Part shown: positions 17,546 through 26,903 of the stretch, in pieces
How positions within the stretch are numbered: position 1 is the first letter of the stretch
Layout: every line of letters begins with the position of its first letter
NCBI RefSeq assembly: GCF_003031405.1
Contig: NZ_CP020469.1
Coordinates: 2,170,001-2,234,000, forward strand
Source of the DNA: Halomonas sp. 'Soap Lake #6'
Lineage (GTDB): Bacteria; Pseudomonadota; Gammaproteobacteria; Pseudomonadales; Halomonadaceae
Length of the DNA stretch: 64,000 nt
Direction of reading: 5' to 3'
The notes under the pieces: generated by a model
What the model saw: the letters and a program-made list of their open reading frames with translations, nothing else
Told to the model about the DNA's origin: nothing
Databases searched by the model: none
Position numbers and translations under genes: made by a program

Positions 17546-18397
17546 TTAACGTGGTGGTGTTGACGCTGCAACGGTATGGTTAAGAAACAGGCCAAATAGC
17601 TCACTCAGAGACGTAATATCCAGTTGCGCATAAATACGCTTGCGATGGTTTTTCACTGTGCCGTGGCCTATTGCTAAATGCTCGGCTATTTCGTGGCTAT
17701 CCATACCCTGCACTAAAAGTGCGGCAACCTGCTGCTCTCTTGGAGTTAATAGCGCTTTCCCAAAGCTTTCGGCGGATTGGCGCAGCATTGCCGCTATATC
17801 ACTATTTACTGTCGCGTTGGCAAGATGAAACGGTACTTGCCAATGCTGCTGGCAAAGTGCGGAGAGTACCCCCAGGTAACCGGTTAGCTGATCGCGGTCG
17901 GCATATGTAAAGCCAGCATGCCGAGTTTCCTGACCACTTAATTTCCCCAGATATACTACCAGCCAACGCTCCCCACCAAGTTGCAAGGTAATGCATAACT
18001 CATCCTGCCAGCCCGTTTGCTGATAAAAACCCTGCTGATAAGCATCGCTAACGCGCTTAAATGGATAGGTGTCTTCGACGCTAAAAACGCCCTGCTCTTG
18101 TTGCTGGGCAAGCAGTAGCAAAAATGGGTCTTCCTGGTAGGCATCCATTAAATAACGCTGGAACAGTAGCTCGCGCTGCTCATGTAGGGAGTCGAACAGA
18201 TAAATAGGGTGTTTAGCGGGCCGGTAGCCCACTATAACGGCACAGTCGAAGGCAACTAATGTACGCAGAAGCTTGGTAAAATGTGGGGTAAAGTGGACAG
18301 TACGCAACGTACTGATGGCACCTGCGAGCGTTTGGTTAAGTTCGTTCGAAAACGTTATTTCCTGACTATGCACCGAATTATCATTTGGCGTTACCAT
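17546..18397 (-). CDS. LuxR-type transcriptional regulator
   Basis: A 283-residue regulator with a C-terminal LuxR/FixJ helix-turn-helix at about residues 215-275 (LLTPREQQVAALLVQGMDSH, then TVKNHRKRIYAQLDI). The N-terminal ~200 residues contain no receiver-domain signature and look like a ligand- or PAS-like sensing domain. The known signal is none. It is divergent from a small winged-helix gene with 65 bp between them, and the pair may be co-regulated. Confidence 0.85.
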   Translation of the reverse strand: MVTPNDNSVHSQEITFSNELNQTLAGAISTLRTVHFTPHFTKLLRTLVAFDCAVIVGYRPAKHPIYLFDSLHEQRELLFQRYLMDAYQEDPFLLLLAQQQEQGVFSVEDTYPFKRVSDAYQQGFYQQTGWQDELCITLQLGGERWLVVYLGKLSGQETRHAGFTYADRDQLTGYLGVLSALCQQHWQVPFHLANATVNSDIAAMLRQSAESFGKALLTPREQQVAALLVQGMDSHEIAEHLAIGHGTVKNHRKRIYAQLDITSLSELFGLFLNHTVAASTPPR

Positions 18398-18462
18398 CTC
18401 AACCCCGATGCTATGCTGACTTCATCATTTTACCGCTATTTTGCGCTTCAACAGGAGATTGC

Positions 18463-18765
18463 ATGACCACCGCTTTAAGCAAAACCAAGTCGAGTTTTTA
18501 CCGCCGCCTATATGTAGCGTACTTAATTGAGCAAGGTATCGCGAGCGTGCCCGCACTAATTGAGGCCACCGGCATGCCTCGCCGTACAGCGCAAGACACT
18601 ATCTCCTCACTTGCAGAGCTGGATATCGAGTGCGTGTTCGAGAAAGGCGAAGGCGAGCGCCATAATATTGGCCACTACCAGATACGTGACTGGGGTGCGA
18701 TAGATCCTCGCTGGGTCGCTACAAATGCTGAACGACTTAAACAAGTGCTTGGTTATTCGCTTTAA
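18463..18765 (+). CDS. Small winged-helix regulator
   Basis: A 100-residue protein with a helix-turn-helix at about residues 14-60 (SFYRRLYVAYLIEQGIASVP, then PRRTAQDTISSLAELDI), matching small winged HTH proteins common in Halomonas and Pseudomonas. The ATG follows CAGGAG. The C-terminal half (GHYQIRDWGAIDPRWV) forms the wing and tail. It ends four bases inside the convergent Cu-ATPase gene. Target unknown. Confidence 0.75.
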   Translation: MTTALSKTKSSFYRRLYVAYLIEQGIASVPALIEATGMPRRTAQDTISSLAELDIECVFEKGEGERHNIGHYQIRDWGAIDPRWVATNAERLKQVLGYSL

Positions 18766-21002
18766 TTCAACTTATCGGAACCATTGCCATCCGGCTCAGA
18801 CCATGCCAATCGCGCAGCATTAAGCGTTACGCTAAGTGAGCTTATTGCCATGGCTAGCACCGCCACCAACGGTGGGATTGCCATCACCACCACCAACCCT
18901 AGGGCCAGGGTGTTATAAAGCGCTGAGAAAATAAGATTTTGCACCATCACTCGGCGCGTGCGTTTAGCAATTTCAAGCAGCCGCACCACGCCACTTACCC
19001 CAGGGGTTAGCAGCTGAGCTGCTGCGCCCTCCCTAGCGGCTTCGCTTGCCTGCATAGGAGCAACGCCAACCCCTGCTGCGGCTATACTGAGTGTATCGTT
19101 GACACCATCTCCAACATAAAGCGTGGGAGATGGTAGCGCGGTTAACAGTTTTGCCTTGGCTTCCGGCGAGCGCTGTGAGTAGCATGCTTCTTTCGGCAAG
19201 CCCACCTGCAGGCTCACCCAGCTCACTGGTCCTTGACGGTCCCCACTAATCATCGCCACCCCATAGCCCGACATTTGTAGCTGCCGTATTGTTACTTGGG
19301 CATCGGCTACTGGCTGATCGGCTAGATAGAGAGAGGCTAACCACCCCTGGCTATCGGCCACCACTACTTGAGAAGCAAAACCGTAAGCTGGATCCAGGGC
19401 GTTTATAGGCAATGCTTGATCCTGTTGTTGCAGCTGGTGCTCAACCCAAACGGCACTGCCTAGCCACCACTGCTCACCTTTGCTGAAGGTAATACGCTGG
19501 CCCGCACCAGGGGTCTCTACTATCTCGGCAGGATCAGGTTTCCCCCCATGCTCCCCTAATGGTTTGGCCCAGTGCAGTAGGCCGTACGCTAGCGGATGTT
19601 CGCTATGCTCCACAGCGGTATATAGCATTTGCTGAAAGACGGCCTTGCCTTTGGGATTGCGCAGGGCGACATGCAGCATGCGGTGCTGCCCACGAGTTAA
19701 TGTGCCGGTTTTATCGAATGCGATCACATGTACTTTGGCGAGAATTTCCAGTGCTGCGGGGTCACGTAGGGCAATCCCTTGCTGCATAGCCTGGCCGCTG
19801 CCTGCCAGACTGGCCAAGGGTACTGCAAGCCCCACCGCGCAGGGGCAGGCCACTACTAACACCGACAGTGCGCGCACTATGGCATCTTCCCAGCCTACGC
19901 CGAATAGCATCGCAACAGGTAGTGTTAATCCCCCCAGCACAAGCGCGGCTGGGCTTAACCACGCTGCAAACCGCTCAGCCATGGTTTGTAGTTCGCCCTT
20001 TTGTGCCTGAAAGCGGCGCATTTGCTCACATAGCTTATCAACTCGCCGCTGCCCAGCAGGTGCAGTGACACGTAGCATGAGAGGAGTTTCCACACCTAAA
20101 TAGCGGCAGCCTGCATATACCTTCTGCCCACTAGTATAGAAACGCGGCACACTTTCTCCGGATAGCATCGCACTATCTATCCATCCTGGTGTTTCCAGCG
20201 TGCCATCCAGCGGTATAGTTTCACCTGATGCCACTTCTATTTGTGCACCCTGGGGAATCTTTTCAACGGGCAAAGTTTCTCGCTGACCGTATTGCCAAAC
20301 AACCACATCGACGCTGGGTAACGCCATCGAATCAAAGGCTCTCAAGCCCCGCTGTCTGCACAGGGTTTCTACTAGGCGGCCGACGAGTAGCAGCACAATC
20401 AGCATCACGGCAGTGTCGAAATAGACCTCTGCCGAACCACGCCATAGCAGCCCAACAGAAACTACCATCGCACCAATAACACCTAAACTTACGAGCACAT
20501 CCATACCTGGGCGCTTGGCGTGAAGCGTACGCCAACCCGCACGGTAAAACGGCAATCCTGAGTAAAGCACCACGGGTACTGAAAACGCCCCAGAGGCCCA
20601 CGCCACTACGCTTTCCACCTGATGGCTAGGCAGCGCACCGGCATATATCAACAACGATGCCAGCATGGTCCACATACCAAACACCGCTCCTACAACTAAC
20701 CGAAGCGTAAGGTAGCGGCTCTCTTGTTCAAGGCGCACATGGGCATCGCCAACAGCTTCAAGCTCGGTTAATTGGTAGCCGATACTAGCTACACGAGGGG
20801 CTAGCGCAGCTAGCTGGATAGCGTCAGGTTCACCTTTCACCCATACCGTAGCGGTTGGGTAGTGAACGCTAACCTCTGTAACTCCCGAAAGACGTTTAAG
20901 CACTCCCTCCACAGCCAACGCGCAGCTGGTACACCACATACCGTGGAGGGTATAGAGCGGTGCCTCCCTCCCCCTTTCGTGCTCAGCGCCTTCTTTATGC
21001 AT
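18762..21002 (-). CDS. Cu(I)-translocating P-type ATPase
   Basis: A 746-residue P1B ATPase. One N-terminal metal-binding domain has GMWCTSCA (Cys24, Cys27). Membrane helices follow from about residue 96; the ion site CPC lies in VVACPCAVGLAVPLA at about residue 386, the phosphorylated Asp in FDKTGTLT at about 428, and VGDGVNDTLS later. YN in the penultimate helix (FSALYNTLALG) and MxxSS in the last (AMAISSLSV) are the residues that define Cu(I) specificity. As the last gene of the oxidase operon it more likely supplies copper for CuA/CuB assembly, like FixI/CopA2-type pumps, than bulk copper resistance. That role is inference from position. Confidence 0.9.
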   Translation of the reverse strand: MHKEGAEHERGREAPLYTLHGMWCTSCALAVEGVLKRLSGVTEVSVHYPTATVWVKGEPDAIQLAALAPRVASIGYQLTELEAVGDAHVRLEQESRYLTLRLVVGAVFGMWTMLASLLIYAGALPSHQVESVVAWASGAFSVPVVLYSGLPFYRAGWRTLHAKRPGMDVLVSLGVIGAMVVSVGLLWRGSAEVYFDTAVMLIVLLLVGRLVETLCRQRGLRAFDSMALPSVDVVVWQYGQRETLPVEKIPQGAQIEVASGETIPLDGTLETPGWIDSAMLSGESVPRFYTSGQKVYAGCRYLGVETPLMLRVTAPAGQRRVDKLCEQMRRFQAQKGELQTMAERFAAWLSPAALVLGGLTLPVAMLFGVGWEDAIVRALSVLVVACPCAVGLAVPLASLAGSGQAMQQGIALRDPAALEILAKVHVIAFDKTGTLTRGQHRMLHVALRNPKGKAVFQQMLYTAVEHSEHPLAYGLLHWAKPLGEHGGKPDPAEIVETPGAGQRITFSKGEQWWLGSAVWVEHQLQQQDQALPINALDPAYGFASQVVVADSQGWLASLYLADQPVADAQVTIRQLQMSGYGVAMISGDRQGPVSWVSLQVGLPKEACYSQRSPEAKAKLLTALPSPTLYVGDGVNDTLSIAAAGVGVAPMQASEAAREGAAAQLLTPGVSGVVRLLEIAKRTRRVMVQNLIFSALYNTLALGLVVVMAIPPLVAVLAMAISSLSVTLNAARLAWSEPDGNGSDKLN

Positions 21003-21017
21003 GGTGAAACAATACCT

Positions 21018-21374
21018 TTACAGGCAAGGGGGCACTCCAATAATAGGCAGCGCGACGAACACAACGCCAAGTGCGGAAAATAGATATAACCCCGCTGAAA
21101 TTGCCGCATTGAACCGCCGCCGTCCTTGGTGCTGTTTCGCTGTATGACAACACCCCAAGGCGAGTGCTGCCAGCAAGGTAATGGTCAAAACGCTAACCAG
21201 CAGCAATCCCCCATTCAGTAGGGTAAATACGCCCTGTTCAGGCGCGGGCGCCGCAGCTTCACAGGCTACCGCGTGCCCGCCATAAACCGCGACAAACCAG
21301 GCACACCATAGTGTTAAACCAATCACAAAGTGGAAGGGGTGAGTTAAATGCAAACGTTCCATCATTGATGCCAT
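21018..21374 (-). CDS. Small membrane protein of the oxidase operon
   Basis: A 118-residue protein with three hydrophobic helices (about residues 14-34, 50-73 and 88-112). It lies 5 bp after the subunit I/III gene and 15 bp before the Cu ATPase, with AGGAAG ahead of its ATG. It has several Cys residues (positions about 24, 38, 74, 75 and 117), which could hint at metal handling, but no known family was recognised. It may be an assembly factor or a small oxidase subunit; function not established. Confidence 0.65.
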   Translation of the reverse strand: MASMMERLHLTHPFHFVIGLTLWCAWFVAVYGGHAVACEAAAPAPEQGVFTLLNGGLLLVSVLTITLLAALALGCCHTAKQHQGRRRFNAAISAGLYLFSALGVVFVALPIIGVPPCL

Positions 21375-21379
21375 AGTGT

Positions 21380-23920
21380 TTAGCTTCCTATTACACGGGG
21401 CAGCACAGCTAGCGCACCCACCAGTACCCAGAAAGTAACCACGTTATAGCGCCATAATTGTGCCACTACCACTGGCTCAAAAGGCGCATAGGCACCCACG
21501 TAACCATAGCCCACGCGTAGCCCTTGCAGTACCGTCAGAATAACTGCCAAACCACCGTGAAACAGGGCGTATATAAGCCCGAACAACATTACTGCATCAT
21601 GGCTGGTTTCAGTGGGTGATAAGTTGGCTCCATAGAGCGCCCAGCCAGTGAGTACTACCTGTACAGCGCCTAGTCCACCAACCAAGTACAAGCCAGCACC
21701 CAAGCCCGCATCACTTTTATGGCGAAGGGCACGTATCAGCTTTTCCATCACACCGCACCCTGCCGATACCGCAAGTCCTGCCGCCACCAACATGCTTAAG
21801 GAGAGCGGTGACACATCGGGCATACTCCACTCGGGCGACACGGTCCAGAGATAGAACCAGCCAAAGAGGTAGGAGAGGAAAAACGAGCCGTTGGCAATCA
21901 AGAAGATGGCCATCGCCCACACCCCTGGGCCATCCATCGTACGTGAGTGCAGCGGCGGATCGCCAGGGGCTACATCCGCCTCTGGCGCAGCTTTGGGGTG
22001 CGTGCCATTTTCCCACGACCAGCGCAGTAGAAAAACGCCCGCAATCAGGACAAAGATGCCTGCCAATGCATAGACACGCACCAGGAGGCTAATACACACG
22101 ATGGCCAAGGCTGAAGCAGCAAACAGTGGCCACCATGAGTTACCCGGCAGGTGAATAATTTCGCGTACCTTGCCAGTAATCGGATCGGTTCCCCACATTT
22201 CCCTCCGGCCATGAGAGGCAACCGCCAACGAGTGTTTGCCTTCAGCCATGGTGTAGGGAAGATTCGGATCATCCCAGAGGGGGTGACGTGTCTCCACTTT
22301 CGGCAGGCTGACAAAGTTATAAGCGCTTGGCGGCATGTTATTTGCCCACTCAAGCGTATCGGCATTCCAGGGGTTCTGTTTGGCAGGCTTGCCAAAGCGG
22401 AAGTGCAGCGCTATATCCAGCAAAACCATCGCTATGCCTGCCGACATAACGAAGCTGCTTACCGATGAGAGCAGATTATAAATATCCCATCCCATGCCAG
22501 TATCGTAGGTATAAATGCGGCGTGGCATGCCCAATAGCCCTGTCCAGTGCATGATCAGGAAGGTGCCATTGAATCCTAGGAAGGTAAGCCAAAACCCCCA
22601 GCGGCCTAAATTTTCGGACGGCATGCGCCCAGAGAATAGCGGCAGCCAGTAGTAAAGCCCAGCAATTAACGGGAAAAACATACCGCCAACCAACACGTAA
22701 TGCATATGCGCTACAACAAAATGGGTATCATGCACTTGCCAATTAAACGGTACCAGCGCCAGCATCACGCCGGTTAAACCGCCACACACAAAGATAATTA
22801 AAAAGCCCATTACCCAGAGCATTGGCAGCTTCATTTTTGGCTTGCCAAGCCATAGTGTGGCAAGCCAAACGAATACTTGAATAGCTGTAGGCACAGCCAC
22901 CAACATACTGGCAGCTGAGAAAAATGCTTGGGCAAGCTGGGGTATGCCCACGGTGAACATATGGTGCACCCATAAGCCGAAACTAATAAACCCCGTCACT
23001 ATGATGGCGAATACCACCCAGCCATAGCCAACAATGGGGCGCCCAGCAAATACGGGTATCAGCGTAGAAATAATGCCCGCAGCAGGCAGGAAAATGATGT
23101 ACACCTCAGGGTGACCAAAAAGCCAAAACAAGTGTTGCCATAAAATAGGGTCACCGCCGCCGGCCACCTCAAAAAACGGCATCCCAACAGCACGTTCAAG
23201 TTCGAGCAAAATACTGCCCAAGATCAAAGGAGGAAACCCCACCACAATCATTAGCGCCATGGCGAGGATATACCAGGCAAATAGAGGCATCTTATGCAGC
23301 GCCATGCCCTGGGTACGAGTACGTAAGATAGAAACTACAATTTCAACACCTGCCGATAGCGCAGAGATCTCCACAAAGGTAATGCCCAGCAGCCAGAAGT
23401 CTGAGCCCAAATCGGGTGAAAACTCACTGCTACTGAGCGGCGTATACATAAACCAACCGCTGGACGGCGCCATTTCTAAAATTAGACTAGAGGTCAGAAT
23501 GATGCCGCCAAATAGGTAGCACCAATAGCCCAGCGAGGTAAGCCTGGGGCAGACCAAATCTCGAGCGCCGATCATCTTGGGGATCATATAGATCGCTAAC
23601 CCTTCCAACATGGGAATAGCGAATAGAAACATCATCACCGTGCCATGCATGGTGGTAACTTGGTTATAGATGTCCGGCGACATGAAGTCTTGATCGGGCA
23701 TCGCCAGTTGGGTGCGCACCAGCATGGCAAGAATGCCGCCAATCAAGAAAAACACCATCCCGGTGACCATAAAACGCAGGCCCAGCGTGGTGTGATTGAC
23801 AATCGTAAGGGCTTTAAGTCCTTTTGGGTTCCCCCAAATCTCATGCAGATCATCATGTAACTGTTGAGGGTCTTGCTTGGCAGCGGCTTGATTTACTGTA
23901 TTTGTGGAGTCTGTACTCAT
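21380..23920 (-). CDS. ctaD: Cytochrome c oxidase subunits I and III fused
   Basis: An 846-residue membrane protein. Residues about 1-560 are subunit I with HGTVMMF, FGHPEVYIIFLP (CuB His and the Tyr cross-link), WVHHMFTVG and VHDTHFVVAHMHYVL (heme and CuB His ligands). After a spacer of about 130 residues, subunit III-like helices follow from about residue 645 (DGPGVWAMAIFLIANGSFFL). It reduces O2 to water and pumps protons. An upstream in-frame TTG is possible, but the ATG at 23920 overlaps the subunit II stop as ATGA, so coupled translation favours it. The fused form explains why no separate subunit III gene follows. Confidence 0.92.
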   Translation of the reverse strand: MSTDSTNTVNQAAAKQDPQQLHDDLHEIWGNPKGLKALTIVNHTTLGLRFMVTGMVFFLIGGILAMLVRTQLAMPDQDFMSPDIYNQVTTMHGTVMMFLFAIPMLEGLAIYMIPKMIGARDLVCPRLTSLGYWCYLFGGIILTSSLILEMAPSSGWFMYTPLSSSEFSPDLGSDFWLLGITFVEISALSAGVEIVVSILRTRTQGMALHKMPLFAWYILAMALMIVVGFPPLILGSILLELERAVGMPFFEVAGGGDPILWQHLFWLFGHPEVYIIFLPAAGIISTLIPVFAGRPIVGYGWVVFAIIVTGFISFGLWVHHMFTVGIPQLAQAFFSAASMLVAVPTAIQVFVWLATLWLGKPKMKLPMLWVMGFLIIFVCGGLTGVMLALVPFNWQVHDTHFVVAHMHYVLVGGMFFPLIAGLYYWLPLFSGRMPSENLGRWGFWLTFLGFNGTFLIMHWTGLLGMPRRIYTYDTGMGWDIYNLLSSVSSFVMSAGIAMVLLDIALHFRFGKPAKQNPWNADTLEWANNMPPSAYNFVSLPKVETRHPLWDDPNLPYTMAEGKHSLAVASHGRREMWGTDPITGKVREIIHLPGNSWWPLFAASALAIVCISLLVRVYALAGIFVLIAGVFLLRWSWENGTHPKAAPEADVAPGDPPLHSRTMDGPGVWAMAIFLIANGSFFLSYLFGWFYLWTVSPEWSMPDVSPLSLSMLVAAGLAVSAGCGVMEKLIRALRHKSDAGLGAGLYLVGGLGAVQVVLTGWALYGANLSPTETSHDAVMLFGLIYALFHGGLAVILTVLQGLRVGYGYVGAYAPFEPVVVAQLWRYNVVTFWVLVGALAVLPRVIGS

Positions 23921-24978
23921 GGGCTCAAAGTCTCCAACCAAGCACCCAGGGCATCCAGGGTGTCCGTGTCCATATCGCCATGCGATGGCATCCTATTCCC
24001 AGGCTTGAGCGTTTGATGGTGCTTAAGCCACTGACTCACAGCACCCTCCTCCATAGCCATCACCCCCGCTCCTAAAGTGGCACGGCTACCGATATCTGAT
24101 AAATCTGGGCCAATATTGCCGCTACTTACTCCTGCCACTTGATGACAGCTGGCACAGTGCGTCATGAAGGCGTCGCGCACCTCTTCCTGGTCGGCATCAG
24201 CTGTGGCTAGCAGGCTTAGCTGCTCATCTTGCCGGGCCGCTAGCCAAGCGTCGTACTCTTCTCTGGGGAGCGACTCAACATACAGATGCATGTTCGCATG
24301 GCCAACACCGCAGAGCTCCGCACACTGTGCACCAAAAACAGCAGGTATATCTGCTTCTAAACGAATCCTGTTGACACGCCCAGGGATCATATCGATTTTC
24401 CCCCCTAAGCGTGGTATCCAAAACCCATGAATCACATCTGCACCACTAACATGAAAATCAACCGACTCCCCCACGGGCATGACCAGATGATTTGCGGTCA
24501 CCACTTCTCCCCCTTCGGCGTCGGGGTAGCGCACCTCAAACCACCACTGGTGGCCAATTACCTCTATGACTTCCGCTGGCTCCCCCAGTGGCAACATCCG
24601 CTGCCCAGCAGGTACACCAAAAGCTAATAATGCAGTGATGCTTGCTACAGGCAGCACAATGCCACCGCCTATAATCCAACGGCGAGCAATACCGCGCTCC
24701 TGAGCTGCTGTTCGTGTGACCTCCCTTGGCTTAAAGGCATACAGCCATAATACGGTGACCGCGATAAGCACAACCGTGCTAAAGCTGAGCATGATCCACC
24801 AAATTAACGCCACATCACGCGCAGCTTGCCCCGCAGGGTCTAAAATAGACTTATCACCCGAGCACCCTGCGGTAAACCCAGCAATGACAACCACCGCTAT
24901 AAGGGCTATTAGGTTGACCCACCGGCTCGATACGCGTTGAATATTCGACAAGATCGTGTAGCTGTTGCGTTCCCTCAT
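23917..24978 (-). CDS. coxB: Cytochrome c oxidase subunit II with C-terminal cytochrome c domain (caa3 type)
   Basis: A 353-residue protein that accepts electrons for the oxidase. A lipoprotein-like signal with Cys39 (GFTAGCSG) is followed by two membrane helices, the second ending near residue 122. The CuA domain has His184, then CAELCGVGHANM with Cys219, Cys223, His227 and Met230. The C-terminal cytochrome c domain carries CASCH (Cys275, Cys278, His279) and a likely axial Met330 in NRMPSH. This makes it a caa3-type enzyme with built-in cytochrome c. First gene of the operon; divergent from DUF2231. Confidence 0.94.
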   Translation of the reverse strand: MRERNSYTILSNIQRVSSRWVNLIALIAVVVIAGFTAGCSGDKSILDPAGQAARDVALIWWIMLSFSTVVLIAVTVLWLYAFKPREVTRTAAQERGIARRWIIGGGIVLPVASITALLAFGVPAGQRMLPLGEPAEVIEVIGHQWWFEVRYPDAEGGEVVTANHLVMPVGESVDFHVSGADVIHGFWIPRLGGKIDMIPGRVNRIRLEADIPAVFGAQCAELCGVGHANMHLYVESLPREEYDAWLAARQDEQLSLLATADADQEEVRDAFMTHCASCHQVAGVSSGNIGPDLSDIGSRATLGAGVMAMEEGAVSQWLKHHQTLKPGNRMPSHGDMDTDTLDALGAWLETLSP

Positions 24979-25014
24979 TTGCTATTTCCCTTTGTCTGCC
25001 CACAGGAAGTGACT

Positions 25015-25473
25015 ATGACACCTACTCCCCAACGATCAATCAAAAGCCGAGCCTCTCTGGCCGGCCATCCACTGCATCCAGTAATGATCCACTTTCCTGT
25101 GGCCGCCTTGATGGCGCTGGTTGCCAGTGACTTGGCTTACTGGTACACCAGCGATCCCTTCTGGCTGCGTAGCGGCCTTTGGTTGGCTGGCGTAGGCGCT
25201 TTTGGTGGCTGGATTGCCTCCATTGCAGGGATCATTGACTTGGTCACCGTCTCGCGTATCCGCCGTCTGATCACTGGTTGGAGCCACGCGATTGTGGCTG
25301 TTGTAATGCTCTCGCTGGCGTCGCTTAACTGGCTGCTGCGTCTTAATGAGCCAAGTGCCATTCTGCCCTGGGGGCTTGCAATATCGTTGCTCACTGCTGC
25401 GCTTATCGCGCTGGCGGGCTGGCTCGGCGGCCAATTGGTTTACGAGCACGCCGTAGGAGTGGATGTGGACTGA
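25015..25473 (+). CDS. DUF2231-type membrane protein
   Basis: A 152-residue membrane protein with the family's GHPLHPVMIHFPVAALMALV opening (residues 17-36) and four hydrophobic helices. The His-Pro-Leu-His-Pro motif and His in the first helix are conserved in the family and could bind heme or metal. The ATG follows CAGGAAG. It is divergent from the caa3 oxidase, a frequent neighbour, and faces a CopD-like gene. Function unproven. Confidence 0.82.
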   Translation: MTPTPQRSIKSRASLAGHPLHPVMIHFPVAALMALVASDLAYWYTSDPFWLRSGLWLAGVGAFGGWIASIAGIIDLVTVSRIRRLITGWSHAIVAVVMLSLASLNWLLRLNEPSAILPWGLAISLLTAALIALAGWLGGQLVYEHAVGVDVD

Positions 25474-25509
25474 TGACGCCACTTGGTAAACGAAGCTCTT
25501 CATAACCAT

Positions 25510-25935
25510 TTAACTCCAGTCCAGTGGCTTGGCTAGCACAAACCCCAACACGCCTAAAATACCTGCCACAGCCAACAATAAAGCAAGCAACATGGTAGCT
25601 TTCACGCCTTTATAAATGCCCATTTCCAAACGCAAAATTAACCAGCCAAAGCAACCGTGAGCAGCCACCATCAACACCACGGCAACAAGCTTAAAAATTA
25701 ACCAGCCACCTAAAAGGCCGTTTAACAAAAACAGTAAGGTGCCCGATGCAATCGCTGCGAGCGCTGCGGGGGTGGCAATCGAGTTGTAGAAAAAACGCGG
25801 CATGGGCGGAGCGCCCTGGGCAAAGCCAGAATCTTTGCGAAGCTGCAGGGCGTGACTAAGCAGAGCAGGTAAATACAATAAGGCACCGCACCAGATTACT
25901 AGCGCGGCTATATGGAGCAGTTTCAGCCAGGGCAT
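25510..25935 (-). CDS. CopD-like membrane protein
   Basis: A 141-residue membrane protein with four hydrophobic segments; MPWLKLLHIAALVIWCGALLYLPALL matches the start of the CopD/HemJ-like group, with a conserved His8 in the first helix. Proteins of this group take part in copper uptake or heme/protoporphyrinogen chemistry. I place the start at the ATG at 25935 after AAGGAAG; a longer reading would begin upstream of a TTGCG repeat array. Convergent with DUF2231 and near the oxidase operon, so metal or heme supply is plausible but unproven. Confidence 0.72.
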   Translation of the reverse strand: MPWLKLLHIAALVIWCGALLYLPALLSHALQLRKDSGFAQGAPPMPRFFYNSIATPAALAAIASGTLLFLLNGLLGGWLIFKLVAVVLMVAAHGCFGWLILRLEMGIYKGVKATMLLALLLAVAGILGVLGFVLAKPLDWS

Positions 25936-25945
25936 TACGGCTTCC

Positions 25946-25968
25946 TTGCGTTGCGTTGCGTTGCGTTG
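25946..25968. repeat. TTGCG pentanucleotide repeat
   Basis: Four perfect TTGCG units plus a partial fifth lie directly upstream of the ribosome site of the CopD-like gene. Gain or loss of units would change spacing in its leader, not the chosen reading frame. Confidence 0.8.
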
Positions 25969-26021
25969 GGGTGATCCACTCCCATTAACCTTAGTCAACT
26001 CGCATCGCCCTGGCTAGCCGT

Positions 26022-26903
26022 TTAACTCACCAAAACCTCGTAACCTGTGAATTTACGAAGGTTAATAACGCCTGTGTCGAACATGAGGTATTGCCCTTTA
26101 ACACCTTGTAAAACGCCTTCGACTTGAGGCTTTTTATCAAAGTTATGCGAGACTACCTTGCTTGGAAACGTGTCGACGGGATAGTTAAAATAGAGTGGCT
26201 GATCATGCAACGTGCGAATCGCGTCAGCGCCGTGCATCTCTCGCAGCTGAGCTAGTCCATCGGCTAATTCAGCGAAAAGCCGGTCACGCTCTGCGGCTAA
26301 GTCCAACAATGCCACTTCACCTTTAAGCATGGTGCGCCAATTGGTGCGATCAGCCACCCGCTCTTTAAACAGCATCTCCACAAGGCCAGACTGTTGGCGA
26401 GTATCCACCTCCAGAATAGGCAAAGCCTGAATAGCCCCCTGATCAAGCCAGCGGGTTGGCATTTGTGTTTTCCGTGTAATCCCAACCTTCAGCCCTGATG
26501 AGTTCGCTAAATAGACAATATGCGGCTGAAAGCAGTGTTTTTCGCCCCACTCAGGTTCGCGACAGGTCCCCTGATGGTAATGGCAGGTTTCCGGCTTCAT
26601 GATACAGGTGTCACACTGAGCTAAGCGCTTAAAACAGGGGTAGCAATAACCTTGGGCAAAGCTTTTTTTAGTTGCTCGGCCACAGTGCGTGCAGGCAATA
26701 GCCCCGCTCCAGGCGAGGCTAAGTCGGTCACCAATGCGCTCGTTAAGTAAAATGCGCTGCTCACCCGCGCGCAGGTGATAAACCACCGACTCATCAGGGT
26801 TAGCAGGCAATGCTGCTGCCATTTTGCTTAAACAGCCTTGGGCAGTTAGTGACATGGGAGCCGGTGACTGGTCAGCAAACAGGCTATCAGTCACGAGTGG
26901 CAT
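26022..26903 (-). CDS. DUF2797 protein with zinc-ribbon cysteines
   Basis: A 293-residue protein matching DUF2797. Several Cys pairs, CTHCGR at about 71-76, CYPCFKRLAQCDTC at about 87-100 and CHYHQGTCR, suggest one or two zinc-binding sites in the first half. YLANSSGLKVGITRKTQMPTRW resembles a GIY-YIG-like segment (VY..G..KVGIT), so a nuclease-type fold is possible. It overlaps the upstream DUF1315 gene by 17 bp, indicating one transcript. Activity unknown. Confidence 0.82.
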   Translation of the reverse strand: MPLVTDSLFADQSPAPMSLTAQGCLSKMAAALPANPDESVVYHLRAGEQRILLNERIGDRLSLAWSGAIACTHCGRATKKSFAQGYCYPCFKRLAQCDTCIMKPETCHYHQGTCREPEWGEKHCFQPHIVYLANSSGLKVGITRKTQMPTRWLDQGAIQALPILEVDTRQQSGLVEMLFKERVADRTNWRTMLKGEVALLDLAAERDRLFAELADGLAQLREMHGADAIRTLHDQPLYFNYPVDTFPSKVVSHNFDKKPQVEGVLQGVKGQYLMFDTGVINLRKFTGYEVLVS

